The notes: a model not told the origin generated them from the letters alone. Shown: positions 41,891 to 55,641, numbered from the stretch's first letter. The stretch is DNA of 64,000 nucleotides from Phytophthora sp. 'mugwort' (GCA_033558025.1 JAUCEF010000007.1:8184001-8248000); one strand, 5' to 3'. Program-made: numbers and translations.

Positions 41891-42452
41891 GGCCACAAGC
41901 TCAAGGCTTCATCCTGATGTCTTACAATCCGCCGCCGGCGCGCTCGGCCATTACTGGCTTCAGTCTCCACCACTTTCACGCCCATACGCCAAGTTCCCGG
42001 CTCCATTTGCCGATCGCTTAGCGGGCGTTGCCTTATGTCTGCTGTACCCGAAGGCGGTGTGGATTTTTGAACCCAGGCGGGGCCCCACGTTAGCGGACAG
42101 GCGGGCGAAGAACGCGACACGCTACAGACGCTTACGCGTGTTATGGCATGCACGACATCACTAGACTACTCCTTGGATCGAGGTCTAGAGCGGCGCCACA
42201 CTCCCGAGCCGCGCGTACTACCAGGCCTACAAGCCCATGAGACGACGACTGGGAGGCTTTCCCCTCTAAACTACAACCCACATCTCTCCTACTGAAGTGC
42301 TTGGTCAAGCAGTCTCAAGAACTACCGGGTCTAACCGTGCTTCTAGGCCTACAACCCATGAGACGGCACCCAGTAGCCCCCAAGACCACCAGTCCAGTCA
42401 CAAGACCAGATATCCCAACCTTCGCGGCCAAACCCCAACCATCGTCCGAGAG
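41891..42452. other. probable LINE 3' UTR and unclassified repeat DNA
   Basis: No coding frame. A phrase like AGGCCTACAAGCCCATGAGACG near 42223-42244 recurs as AGGCCTACAACCCATGAGACGG near 42346-42367, a diverged internal duplication about 123 bp apart. No clear poly(A) or LINE end could be placed. Confidence 0.4.
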
Positions 42453-42535
42453 GTCTGGTCGGCCCGGGATTGAACCCTGGCCGTTTCCGTCCGACACTGG
42501 ATGCTTAACCAGCTGAGCTCTCTGAGCTCACTAGA
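42453..42535 (-). mobile_element. tRNA-like Pol III head, probably SINE-derived
   Basis: On the minus strand, AGCTCAGCTGGTTAAGC is a good A-box, and 35-40 nt further GGGTTCAATCCCGGG is a good B-box. Acceptor and anticodon stems do not pair properly, so it is not a working tRNA. tRNA-derived SINEs with such heads are known in oomycete genomes. The body would extend to lower coordinates; its end was not found. Confidence 0.5.
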
Positions 42536-42840
42536 AGTAGGTGGCTCACCACCACATGGTTCATCGGGTTATACTTGGTTTTTGTGTAGACCCCATCGGA
42601 AAGGTCCTGCAAATGTCCAACTCGGCCCAGAGACGTCTCTGGACGTCCATCAGTTTCCTCCTGGAAACTATAATGGGTCTATCAGGTACCCACTTTCGAG
42701 AAAATGGACCTTTTCAGACACAAATTGGATACTTCGTACCCAATTTTTGAATCCACATGACCCAAATCGATCCCAAATAGCAAGTAAGGTAGCTAATTAG
42801 GTTGCCTACTAGCCTTAAATTGTGATGTATTTTTTTGTTA
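42536..42840. other. unclassified spacer before the array
   Basis: No gene. The last 20 bases are T-rich (ATTTTTTTGTTAAC) and lead directly into the first array unit at 42841. Confidence 0.4.
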
Positions 42841-42958
42841 ACTTCCAATACAAAAAGTGGCCTGCAAATGCGGTCGCCCATAGAAGTACTTGCTAAATCG
42901 CAAGCTCACGCAGCAAGTGCATCGCAGCACAGGCAAGCTCCAGGAAATGGAGTAGATT

Positions 42959-43040
42959 TGTCAGCGGTGGGATTTGAACCCACGAGTGCGAACACAGTAG
43001 AACTTGAGTCTACCCCCTTAGACCGCTCGGGCACACTGAC
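42959..43040 (-). tRNA. tRNA-Leu(CAA), array unit 1
   Basis: Same 82-nt sequence and fold as the copy at 38641-38722. First unit of the array; the CCC and CTCGCACAC variants flank it. Confidence 0.95.
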
Positions 43041-44358
43041 GACAAAGAGTTCACTCCCACCACAAAACACACAAACACACCACACAACACCCACAACACC
43101 ATCCAATAACAGCTATGCCACGCGCTACTCGGCCTTCTAGTGCCACCACCAACAGTTTCATACTCGCTTCGATTTATCGTTGACAGAGATTCTTTCATCT
43201 GATGACGTTCGATTGGTCGTGCAAGAGTGTGGGATGCTGCTGCCATATTCGCTGATTTCATTTTCGTGTCGTTGGAGCGCGATTCAATGAGTGGGGTTGT
43301 GCTAGAATAGCAACATAGACCCTCGCACACGCGAATACTGAAGCACACACATTCGCAAGTCCCACAACGCGGACCTGCTACATGTACAGTCTGCTGCCAC
43401 AGTCTAGTGCTACGCCTGAAAAAAACTTTCTCAGTGAAGCTACACGAGACTAGCTATGTGAGTTGCTTGCACCCAATAGGCTGCTCGTCGCGGTTGCTTT
43501 GTTGATCACAAGTGCCACATCTTGCCGGCTGTCGCAATGGCTCGTTTCGACTACCATGAGTCATGCCTTATGGCGATCGACCGGGACTGAAGGAGTGAAT
43601 CTATGACTGAGAAGGTAAGGCATGGCGAAGAAACTCACTTATCACTGTGCACTAAAGAAAACAATATCTGAAAGCGTTCACACAGTTTGTTAATTAAAGC
43701 TGCTTGATATCTGCATCATAGCGTTTCGGCTAGTAGTACGGGTGTCTGTCTACCGCGCCTCTTGTTGTGGAAGGCTACCTATGTTGTTGAATTACGACGT
43801 AATGTAATAGATGTAATTTGATATGGCAACGGAGCCAGGGTAGGTCGGTCGAAACACTGTATTCCGCACGACCCAGTCTCTGAGCACTTCGTGTCCCATA
43901 CTAGTCCTTGAGCGTGTCGGATTTGGCCATCCAGGGGTTGGGAAGCAAGCAGAAAGGCTGATAAGACAAAGCCACCTCGTTGCACAGCTGACGCATGCTA
44001 GCAGGAACAAAGCTCAACCCTGCAAAATGTTGCGAAGCGAGTTTTAGTACATGAAGCATTTTTTTGCTTGTATCCGTACGAGGCGTGTTCGCCTCCCGCT
44101 GTGGTCTCGTCAGTGGCTTTATCAGTCTAGAAGTGAGAACTCGCTATCGCTGTATTGAGTTGGCTCAAACTTCTAGAACCTTTCGTATTGTCTATGATCA
44201 GAGTAATACTGTTCCATCGTTACCAGTGTACCTCATGCGCACTTCCAATACAAAAAGTGGCCTGCAAATGCGGTCGCCCATAGAAGTACTTGCTAAATCG
44301 CAAGCTCACGCAGCAAGTGCATCGCAGCACAGGCAAGCTCCAGGAAATGGAGTAGATT

Positions 44359-44440
44359 TGTCAGCGGTGGGATTTGAACCCACGAGTGCGAACACAGTAG
44401 AACTTGAGTCTACCCCCTTAGACCGCTCGGGCACACTGAC
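44359..44440 (-). tRNA. tRNA-Leu(CAA), array unit 2
   Basis: Identical to unit 1; flanked by the CGCCCATAG and CTCGCACAC variants. Confidence 0.95.
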
Positions 44441-45758
44441 GACAAAGAGTTCACTCCCACCACAAAACACACAAACACACCACACAACACCCACAACACC
44501 ATCCAATAACAGCTATGCCACGCGCTACTCGGCCTTCTAGTGCCACCACCAACAGTTTCATACTCGCTTCGATTTATCGTTGACAGAGATTCTTTCATCT
44601 GATGACGTTCGATTGGTCGTGCAAGAGTGTGGGATGCTGCTGCCATATTCGCTGATTTCATTTTCGTGTCGTTGGAGCGCGATTCAATGAGTGGGGTTGT
44701 GCTAGAATAGCAACATAGACCCTCGCACACGCGAATACTGAAGCACACACATTCGCAAGTCCCACAACGCGGACCTGCTACATGTACAGTCTGCTGCCAC
44801 AGTCTAGTGCTACGCCTGAAAAAAACTTTCTCAGTGAAGCTACACGAGACTAGCTATGTGAGTTGCTTGCACCCAATAGGCTGCTCGTCGCGGTTGCTTT
44901 GTTGATCACAAGTGCCACATCTTGCCGGCTGTCGCAATGGCTCGTTTCGACTACCATGAGTCATGCCTTATGGCGATCGACCGGGACTGAAGGAGTGAAT
45001 CTATGACTGAGAAGGTAAGGCATGGCGAAGAAACTCACTTATCACTGTGCACTAAAGAAAACAATATCTGAAAGCGTTCACACAGTTTGTTAATTAAAGC
45101 TGCTTGATATCTGCATCATAGCGTTTCGGCTAGTAGTACGGGTGTCTGTCTACCGCGCCTCTTGTTGTGGAAGGCTACCTATGTTGTTGAATTACGACGT
45201 AATGTAATAGATGTAATTTGATATGGCAACGGAGCCAGGGTAGGTCGGTCGAAACACTGTATTCCGCACGACCCAGTCTCTGAGCACTTCGTGTCCCATA
45301 CTAGTCCTTGAGCGTGTCGGATTTGGCCATCCAGGGGTTGGGAAGCAAGCAGAAAGGCTGATAAGACAAAGCCACCTCGTTGCACAGCTGACGCATGCTA
45401 GCAGGAACAAAGCTCAACCCTGCAAAATGTTGCGAAGCGAGTTTTAGTACATGAAGCATTTTTTTGCTTGTATCCGTACGAGGCGTGTTCGCCTCCCGCT
45501 GTGGTCTCGTCAGTGGCTTTATCAGTCTAGAAGTGAGAACTCGCTATCGCTGTATTGAGTTGGCTCAAACTTCTAGAACCTTTCGTATTGTCTATGATCA
45601 GAGTAATACTGTTCCATCGTTACCAGTGTACCTCATGCGCACTTCCAATACAAAAAGTGGCCTGCAAATGCGGTCGCCCATAGAAGTACTTGCTAAATCG
45701 CAAGCTCACGCAGCAAGTGCATCGCAGCACAGGCAAGCTCCAGGAAATGGAGTAGATT

Positions 45759-45840
45759 TGTCAGCGGTGGGATTTGAACCCACGAGTGCGAACACAGTAG
45801 AACTTGAGTCTACCCCCTTAGACCGCTCGGGCACACTGAC
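45759..45840 (-). tRNA. tRNA-Leu(CAA), array unit 3
   Basis: Identical tRNA; flanks as unit 2. Confidence 0.95.
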
Positions 45841-47158
45841 GACAAAGAGTTCACTCCCACCACAAAACACACAAACACACCACACAACACCCACAACACC
45901 ATCCAATAACAGCTATGCCACGCGCTACTCGGCCTTCTAGTGCCACCACCAACAGTTTCATACTCGCTTCGATTTATCGTTGACAGAGATTCTTTCATCT
46001 GATGACGTTCGATTGGTCGTGCAAGAGTGTGGGATGCTGCTGCCATATTCGCTGATTTCATTTTCGTGTCGTTGGAGCGCGATTCAATGAGTGGGGTTGT
46101 GCTAGAATAGCAACATAGACCCTCGCACACGCGAATACTGAAGCACACACATTCGCAAGTCCCACAACGCGGACCTGCTACATGTACAGTCTGCTGCCAC
46201 AGTCTAGTGCTACGCCTGAAAAAAACTTTCTCAGTGAAGCTACACGAGACTAGCTATGTGAGTTGCTTGCACCCAATAGGCTGCTCGTCGCGGTTGCTTT
46301 GTTGATCACAAGTGCCACATCTTGCCGGCTGTCGCAATGGCTCGTTTCGACTACCATGAGTCATGCCTTATGGCGATCGACCGGGACTGAAGGAGTGAAT
46401 CTATGACTGAGAAGGTAAGGCATGGCGAAGAAACTCACTTATCACTGTGCACTAAAGAAAACAATATCTGAAAGCGTTCACACAGTTTGTTAATTAAAGC
46501 TGCTTGATATCTGCATCATAGCGTTTCGGCTAGTAGTACGGGTGTCTGTCTACCGCGCCTCTTGTTGTGGAAGGCTACCTATGTTGTTGAATTACGACGT
46601 AATGTAATAGATGTAATTTGATATGGCAACGGAGCCAGGGTAGGTCGGTCGAAACACTGTATTCCGCACGACCCAGTCTCTGAGCACTTCGTGTCCCATA
46701 CTAGTCCTTGAGCGTGTCGGATTTGGCCATCCAGGGGTTGGGAAGCAAGCAGAAAGGCTGATAAGACAAAGCCACCTCGTTGCACAGCTGACGCATGCTA
46801 GCAGGAACAAAGCTCAACCCTGCAAAATGTTGCGAAGCGAGTTTTAGTACATGAAGCATTTTTTTGCTTGTATCCGTACGAGGCGTGTTCGCCTCCCGCT
46901 GTGGTCTCGTCAGTGGCTTTATCAGTCTAGAAGTGAGAACTCGCTATCGCTGTATTGAGTTGGCTCAAACTTCTAGAACCTTTCGTATTGTCTATGATCA
47001 GAGTAATACTGTTCCATCGTTACCAGTGTACCTCATGCGCACTTCCAATACAAAAAGTGGCCTGCAAATGCGGTCGCCCATAGAAGTACTTGCTAAATCG
47101 CAAGCTCACGCAGCAAGTGCATCGCAGCACAGGCAAGCTCCAGGAAATGGAGTAGATT

Positions 47159-47240
47159 TGTCAGCGGTGGGATTTGAACCCACGAGTGCGAACACAGTAG
47201 AACTTGAGTCTACCCCCTTAGACCGCTCGGGCACACTGAC
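47159..47240 (-). tRNA. tRNA-Leu(CAA), array unit 4
   Basis: Identical tRNA; this unit alone carries the single-base C insertion near 47709. Confidence 0.95.
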
Positions 47241-48559
47241 GACAAAGAGTTCACTCCCACCACAAAACACACAAACACACCACACAACACCCACAACACC
47301 ATCCAATAACAGCTATGCCACGCGCTACTCGGCCTTCTAGTGCCACCACCAACAGTTTCATACTCGCTTCGATTTATCGTTGACAGAGATTCTTTCATCT
47401 GATGACGTTCGATTGGTCGTGCAAGAGTGTGGGATGCTGCTGCCATATTCGCTGATTTCATTTTCGTGTCGTTGGAGCGCGATTCAATGAGTGGGGTTGT
47501 GCTAGAATAGCAACATAGACCCTCGCACACGCGAATACTGAAGCACACACATTCGCAAGTCCCACAACGCGGACCTGCTACATGTACAGTCTGCTGCCAC
47601 AGTCTAGTGCTACGCCTGAAAAAAACTTTCTCAGTGAAGCTACACGAGACTAGCTATGTGAGTTGCTTGCACCCAATAGGCTGCTCGTCGCGGTTGCTTT
47701 GTTGATCACCAAGTGCCACATCTTGCCGGCTGTCGCAATGGCTCGTTTCGACTACCATGAGTCATGCCTTATGGCGATCGACCGGGACTGAAGGAGTGAA
47801 TCTATGACTGAGAAGGTAAGGCATGGCGAAGAAACTCACTTATCACTGTGCACTAAAGAAAACAATATCTGAAAGCGTTCACACAGTTTGTTAATTAAAG
47901 CTGCTTGATATCTGCATCATAGCGTTTCGGCTAGTAGTACGGGTGTCTGTCTACCGCGCCTCTTGTTGTGGAAGGCTACCTATGTTGTTGAATTACGACG
48001 TAATGTAATAGATGTAATTTGATATGGCAACGGAGCCAGGGTAGGTCGGTCGAAACACTGTATTCCGCACGACCCAGTCTCTGAGCACTTCGTGTCCCAT
48101 ACTAGTCCTTGAGCGTGTCGGATTTGGCCATCCAGGGGTTGGGAAGCAAGCAGAAAGGCTGATAAGACAAAGCCACCTCGTTGCACAGCTGACGCATGCT
48201 AGCAGGAACAAAGCTCAACCCTGCAAAATGTTGCGAAGCGAGTTTTAGTACATGAAGCATTTTTTTGCTTGTATCCGTACGAGGCGTGTTCGCCTCCCGC
48301 TGTGGTCTCGTCAGTGGCTTTATCAGTCTAGAAGTGAGAACTCGCTATCGCTGTATTGAGTTGGCTCAAACTTCTAGAACCTTTCGTATTGTCTATGATC
48401 AGAGTAATACTGTTCCATCGTTACCAGTGTACCTCATGCGCACTTCCAATACAAAAAGTGGCCTGCAAATGCGGTCGCTTATAGAAGTACTTGCTAAATC
48501 GCAAGCTCACGCAGCAAGTGCATCGCAGCACAGGCAAGCTCCAGGAAATGGAGTAGATT

Positions 48560-48641
48560 TGTCAGCGGTGGGATTTGAACCCACGAGTGCGAACACAGTA
48601 GAACTTGAGTCTACCCCCTTAGACCGCTCGGGCACACTGAC
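48560..48641 (-). tRNA. tRNA-Leu(CAA), array unit 5
   Basis: Identical tRNA; first unit with the CGCTTATAG and CTCACACAC variants. Confidence 0.95.
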
Positions 48642-49959
48642 GACAAAGAGTTCACTCCCACCACAAAACACACAAACACACCACACAACACCCACAACAC
48701 CATCCAATAACAGCTATGCCACGCGCTACTCGGCCTTCTAGTGCCACCACCAACAGTTTCATACTCGCTTCGATTTATCGTTGACAGAGATTCTTTCATC
48801 TGATGACGTTCGATTGGTCGTGCAAGAGTGTGGGATGCTGCTGCCATATTCGCTGATTTCATTTTCGTGTCGTTGGAGCGCGATTCAATGAGTGGGGTTG
48901 TGCTAGAATAGCAACATAGACCCTCACACACGCGAATACTGAAGCACACACATTCGCAAGTCCCACAACGCGGACCTGCTACATGTACAGTCTGCTGCCA
49001 CAGTCTAGTGCTACGCCTGAAAAAAACTTTCTCAGTGAAGCTACACGAGACTAGCTATGTGAGTTGCTTGCACCCAATAGGCTGCTCGTCGCGGTTGCTT
49101 TGTTGATCACAAGTGCCACATCTTGCCGGCTGTCGCAATGGCTCGTTTCGACTACCATGAGTCATGCCTTATGGCGATCGACCGGGACTGAAGGAGTGAA
49201 TCTATGACTGAGAAGGTAAGGCATGGCGAAGAAACTCACTTATCACTGTGCACTAAAGAAAACAATATCTGAAAGCGTTCACACAGTTTGTTAATTAAAG
49301 CTGCTTGATATCTGCATCATAGCGTTTCGGCTAGTAGTACGGGTGTCTGTCTACCGCGCCTCTTGTTGTGGAAGGCTACCTATGTTGTTGAATTACGACG
49401 TAATGTAATAGATGTAATTTGATATGGCAACGGAGCCAGGGTAGGTCGGTCGAAACACTGTATTCCGCACGACCCAGTCTCTGAGCACTTCGTGTCCCAT
49501 ACTAGTCCTTGAGCGTGTCGGATTTGGCCATCCAGGGGTTGGGAAGCAAGCAGAAAGGCTGATAAGACAAAGCCACCTCGTTGCACAGCTGACGCATGCT
49601 AGCAGGAACAAAGCTCAACCCTGCAAAATGTTGCGAAGCGAGTTTTAGTACATGAAGCATTTTTTTGCTTGTATCCGTACGAGGCGTGTTCGCCTCCCGC
49701 TGTGGTCTCGTCAGTGGCTTTATCAGTCTAGAAGTGAGAACTCGCTATCGCTGTATTGAGTTGGCTCAAACTTCTAGAACCTTTCGTATTGTCTATGATC
49801 AGAGTAATACTGTTCCATCGTTACCAGTGTACCTCATGCGCACTTCCAATACAAAAAGTGGCCTGCAAATGCGGTCGCTTATAGAAGTACTTGCTAAATC
49901 GCAAGCTCACGCAGCAAGTGCATCGCAGCACAGGCAAGCTCCAGGAAATGGAGTAGATT

Positions 49960-50041
49960 TGTCAGCGGTGGGATTTGAACCCACGAGTGCGAACACAGTA
50001 GAACTTGAGTCTACCCCCTTAGACCGCTCGGGCACACTGAC
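49960..50041 (-). tRNA. tRNA-Leu(CAA), array unit 6
   Basis: Identical tRNA; flanks as unit 5. Confidence 0.95.
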
Positions 50042-51359
50042 GACAAAGAGTTCACTCCCACCACAAAACACACAAACACACCACACAACACCCACAACAC
50101 CATCCAATAACAGCTATGCCACGCGCTACTCGGCCTTCTAGTGCCACCACCAACAGTTTCATACTCGCTTCGATTTATCGTTGACAGAGATTCTTTCATC
50201 TGATGACGTTCGATTGGTCGTGCAAGAGTGTGGGATGCTGCTGCCATATTCGCTGATTTCATTTTCGTGTCGTTGGAGCGCGATTCAATGAGTGGGGTTG
50301 TGCTAGAATAGCAACATAGACCCTCACACACGCGAATACTGAAGCACACACATTCGCAAGTCCCACAACGCGGACCTGCTACATGTACAGTCTGCTGCCA
50401 CAGTCTAGTGCTACGCCTGAAAAAAACTTTCTCAGTGAAGCTACACGAGACTAGCTATGTGAGTTGCTTGCACCCAATAGGCTGCTCGTCGCGGTTGCTT
50501 TGTTGATCACAAGTGCCACATCTTGCCGGCTGTCGCAATGGCTCGTTTCGACTACCATGAGTCATGCCTTATGGCGATCGACCGGGACTGAAGGAGTGAA
50601 TCTATGACTGAGAAGGTAAGGCATGGCGAAGAAACTCACTTATCACTGTGCACTAAAGAAAACAATATCTGAAAGCGTTCACACAGTTTGTTAATTAAAG
50701 CTGCTTGATATCTGCATCATAGCGTTTCGGCTAGTAGTACGGGTGTCTGTCTACCGCGCCTCTTGTTGTGGAAGGCTACCTATGTTGTTGAATTACGACG
50801 TAATGTAATAGATGTAATTTGATATGGCAACGGAGCCAGGGTAGGTCGGTCGAAACACTGTATTCCGCACGACCCAGTCTCTGAGCACTTCGTGTCCCAT
50901 ACTAGTCCTTGAGCGTGTCGGATTTGGCCATCCAGGGGTTGGGAAGCAAGCAGAAAGGCTGATAAGACAAAGCCACCTCGTTGCACAGCTGACGCATGCT
51001 AGCAGGAACAAAGCTCAACCCTGCAAAATGTTGCGAAGCGAGTTTTAGTACATGAAGCATTTTTTTGCTTGTATCCGTACGAGGCGTGTTCGCCTCCCGC
51101 TGTGGTCTCGTCAGTGGCTTTATCAGTCTAGAAGTGAGAACTCGCTATCGCTGTATTGAGTTGGCTCAAACTTCTAGAACCTTTCGTATTGTCTATGATC
51201 AGAGTAATACTGTTCCATCGTTACCAGTGTACCTCATGCGCACTTCCAATACAAAAAGTGGCCTGCAAATGCGGTCGCCCATAGAAGTACTTGCTAAATC
51301 GCAAGCTCACGCAGCAAGTGCATCGCAGCACAGGCAAGCTCCAGGAAATGGAGTAGATT

Positions 51360-51441
51360 TGTCAGCGGTGGGATTTGAACCCACGAGTGCGAACACAGTA
51401 GAACTTGAGTCTACCCCCTTAGACCGCTCGGGCACACTGAC
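51360..51441 (-). tRNA. tRNA-Leu(CAA), array unit 7
   Basis: Identical tRNA; CGCCCATAG with CTCACACAC, a mixed variant combination. Confidence 0.95.
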
Positions 51442-52759
51442 GACAAAGAGTTCACTCCCACCACAAAACACACAAACACACCACACAACACCCACAACAC
51501 CATCCAATAACAGCTATGCCACGCGCTACTCGGCCTTCTAGTGCCACCACCAACAGTTTCATACTCGCTTCGATTTATCGTTGACAGAGATTCTTTCATC
51601 TGATGACGTTCGATTGGTCGTGCAAGAGTGTGGGATGCTGCTGCCATATTCGCTGATTTCATTTTCGTGTCGTTGGAGCGCGATTCAATGAGTGGGGTTG
51701 TGCTAGAATAGCAACATAGACCCTCACACACGCGAATACTGAAGCACACACATTCGCAAGTCCCACAACGCGGACCTGCTACATGTACAGTCTGCTGCCA
51801 CAGTCTAGTGCTACGCCTGAAAAAAACTTTCTCAGTGAAGCTACACGAGACTAGCTATGTGAGTTGCTTGCACCCAATAGGCTGCTCGTCGCGGTTGCTT
51901 TGTTGATCACAAGTGCCACATCTTGCCGGCTGTCGCAATGGCTCGTTTCGACTACCATGAGTCATGCCTTATGGCGATCGACCGGGACTGAAGGAGTGAA
52001 TCTATGACTGAGAAGGTAAGGCATGGCGAAGAAACTCACTTATCACTGTGCACTAAAGAAAACAATATCTGAAAGCGTTCACACAGTTTGTTAATTAAAG
52101 CTGCTTGATATCTGCATCATAGCGTTTCGGCTAGTAGTACGGGTGTCTGTCTACCGCGCCTCTTGTTGTGGAAGGCTACCTATGTTGTTGAATTACGACG
52201 TAATGTAATAGATGTAATTTGATATGGCAACGGAGCCAGGGTAGGTCGGTCGAAACACTGTATTCCGCACGACCCAGTCTCTGAGCACTTCGTGTCCCAT
52301 ACTAGTCCTTGAGCGTGTCGGATTTGGCCATCCAGGGGTTGGGAAGCAAGCAGAAAGGCTGATAAGACAAAGCCACCTCGTTGCACAGCTGACGCATGCT
52401 AGCAGGAACAAAGCTCAACCCTGCAAAATGTTGCGAAGCGAGTTTTAGTACATGAAGCATTTTTTTGCTTGTATCCGTACGAGGCGTGTTCGCCTCCCGC
52501 TGTGGTCTCGTCAGTGGCTTTATCAGTCTAGAAGTGAGAACTCGCTATCGCTGTATTGAGTTGGCTCAAACTTCTAGAACCTTTCGTATTGTCTATGATC
52601 AGAGTAATACTGTTCCATCGTTACCAGTGTACCTCATGCGCACTTCCAATACAAAAAGTGGCCTGCAAATGCGGTCGCCCATAGAAGTACTTGCTAAATC
52701 GCAAGCTCACGCAGCAAGTGCATCGCAGCACAGGCAAGCTCCAGGAAATGGAGTAGATT

Positions 52760-52841
52760 TGTCAGCGGTGGGATTTGAACCCACGAGTGCGAACACAGTA
52801 GAACTTGAGTCTACCCCCTTAGACCGCTCGGGCACACTGAC
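52760..52841 (-). tRNA. tRNA-Leu(CAA), array unit 8
   Basis: Identical tRNA; flanks as unit 7. Confidence 0.95.
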
Positions 52842-54159
52842 GACAAAGAGTTCACTCCCACCACAAAACACACAAACACACCACACAACACCCACAACAC
52901 CATCCAATAACAGCTATGCCACGCGCTACTCGGCCTTCTAGTGCCACCACCAACAGTTTCATACTCGCTTCGATTTATCGTTGACAGAGATTCTTTCATC
53001 TGATGACGTTCGATTGGTCGTGCAAGAGTGTGGGATGCTGCTGCCATATTCGCTGATTTCATTTTCGTGTCGTTGGAGCGCGATTCAATGAGTGGGGTTG
53101 TGCTAGAATAGCAACATAGACCCTCACACACGCGAATACTGAAGCACACACATTCGCAAGTCCCACAACGCGGACCTGCTACATGTACAGTCTGCTGCCA
53201 CAGTCTAGTGCTACGCCTGAAAAAAACTTTCTCAGTGAAGCTACACGAGACTAGCTATGTGAGTTGCTTGCACCCAATAGGCTGCTCGTCGCGGTTGCTT
53301 TGTTGATCACAAGTGCCACATCTTGCCGGCTGTCGCAATGGCTCGTTTCGACTACCATGAGTCATGCCTTATGGCGATCGACCGGGACTGAAGGAGTGAA
53401 TCTATGACTGAGAAGGTAAGGCATGGCGAAGAAACTCACTTATCACTGTGCACTAAAGAAAACAATATCTGAAAGCGTTCACACAGTTTGTTAATTAAAG
53501 CTGCTTGATATCTGCATCATAGCGTTTCGGCTAGTAGTACGGGTGTCTGTCTACCGCGCCTCTTGTTGTGGAAGGCTACCTATGTTGTTGAATTACGACG
53601 TAATGTAATAGATGTAATTTGATATGGCAACGGAGCCAGGGTAGGTCGGTCGAAACACTGTATTCCGCACGACCCAGTCTCTGAGCACTTCGTGTCCCAT
53701 ACTAGTCCTTGAGCGTGTCGGATTTGGCCATCCAGGGGTTGGGAAGCAAGCAGAAAGGCTGATAAGACAAAGCCACCTCGTTGCACAGCTGACGCATGCT
53801 AGCAGGAACAAAGCTCAACCCTGCAAAATGTTGCGAAGCGAGTTTTAGTACATGAAGCATTTTTTTGCTTGTATCCGTACGAGGCGTGTTCGCCTCCCGC
53901 TGTGGTCTCGTCAGTGGCTTTATCAGTCTAGAAGTGAGAACTCGCTATCGCTGTATTGAGTTGGCTCAAACTTCTAGAACCTTTCGTATTGTCTATGATC
54001 AGAGTAATACTGTTCCATCGTTACCAGTGTACCTCATGCGCACTTCCAATACAAAAAGTGGCCTGCAAATGCGGTCGCTTATAGAAGTACTTGCTAAATC
54101 GCAAGCTCACGCAGCAAGTGCATCGCAGCACAGGCAAGCTCCAGGAAATGGAGTAGATT

Positions 54160-54241
54160 TGTCAGCGGTGGGATTTGAACCCACGAGTGCGAACACAGTA
54201 GAACTTGAGTCTACCCCCTTAGACCGCTCGGGCACACTGAC
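54160..54241 (-). tRNA. tRNA-Leu(CAA), array unit 9
   Basis: Identical tRNA; CGCTTATAG with CTCACACAC, as units 5 and 6. Confidence 0.95.
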
Positions 54242-55559
54242 GACAAAGAGTTCACTCCCACCACAAAACACACAAACACACCACACAACACCCACAACAC
54301 CATCCAATAACAGCTATGCCACGCGCTACTCGGCCTTCTAGTGCCACCACCAACAGTTTCATACTCGCTTCGATTTATCGTTGACAGAGATTCTTTCATC
54401 TGATGACGTTCGATTGGTCGTGCAAGAGTGTGGGATGCTGCTGCCATATTCGCTGATTTCATTTTCGTGTCGTTGGAGCGCGATTCAATGAGTGGGGTTG
54501 TGCTAGAATAGCAACATAGACCCTCACACACGCGAATACTGAAGCACACACATTCGCAAGTCCCACAACGCGGACCTGCTACATGTACAGTCTGCTGCCA
54601 CAGTCTAGTGCTACGCCTGAAAAAAACTTTCTCAGTGAAGCTACACGAGACTAGCTATGTGAGTTGCTTGCACCCAATAGGCTGCTCGTCGCGGTTGCTT
54701 TGTTGATCACAAGTGCCACATCTTGCCGGCTGTCGCAATGGCTCGTTTCGACTACCATGAGTCATGCCTTATGGCGATCGACCGGGACTGAAGGAGTGAA
54801 TCTATGACTGAGAAGGTAAGGCATGGCGAAGAAACTCACTTATCACTGTGCACTAAAGAAAACAATATCTGAAAGCGTTCACACAGTTTGTTAATTAAAG
54901 CTGCTTGATATCTGCATCATAGCGTTTCGGCTAGTAGTACGGGTGTCTGTCTACCGCGCCTCTTGTTGTGGAAGGCTACCTATGTTGTTGAATTACGACG
55001 TAATGTAATAGATGTAATTTGATATGGCAACGGAGCCAGGGTAGGTCGGTCGAAACACTGTATTCCGCACGACCCAGTCTCTGAGCACTTCGTGTCCCAT
55101 ACTAGTCCTTGAGCGTGTCGGATTTGGCCATCCAGGGGTTGGGAAGCAAGCAGAAAGGCTGATAAGACAAAGCCACCTCGTTGCACAGCTGACGCATGCT
55201 AGCAGGAACAAAGCTCAACCCTGCAAAATGTTGCGAAGCGAGTTTTAGTACATGAAGCATTTTTTTGCTTGTATCCGTACGAGGCGTGTTCGCCTCCCGC
55301 TGTGGTCTCGTCAGTGGCTTTATCAGTCTAGAAGTGAGAACTCGCTATCGCTGTATTGAGTTGGCTCAAACTTCTAGAACCTTTCGTATTGTCTATGATC
55401 AGAGTAATACTGTTCCATCGTTACCAGTGTACCTCATGCGCACTTCCAATACAAAAAGTGGCCTGCAAATGCGGTCGCTTATAGAAGTACTTGCTAAATC
55501 GCAAGCTCACGCAGCAAGTGCATCGCAGCACAGGCAAGCTCCAGGAAATGGAGTAGATT

Positions 55560-55641
55560 TGTCAGCGGTGGGATTTGAACCCACGAGTGCGAACACAGTA
55601 GAACTTGAGTCTACCCCCTTAGACCGCTCGGGCACACTGAC
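55560..55641 (-). tRNA. tRNA-Leu(CAA), array unit 10
   Basis: Identical tRNA; flanks as unit 9. Confidence 0.95.

Noticed and set aside
42453..42535. Functional tRNA gene
   Set aside because: A and B boxes are present, but the acceptor and anticodon stems do not pair.
44064..44540. 158-codon plus-strand frame repeated in every array unit
   Set aside because: It runs antisense through the tRNA gene and the GT-rich flank, matches no family, and is copied only because the unit is copied. The same applies to the 66-112-codon minus frames.
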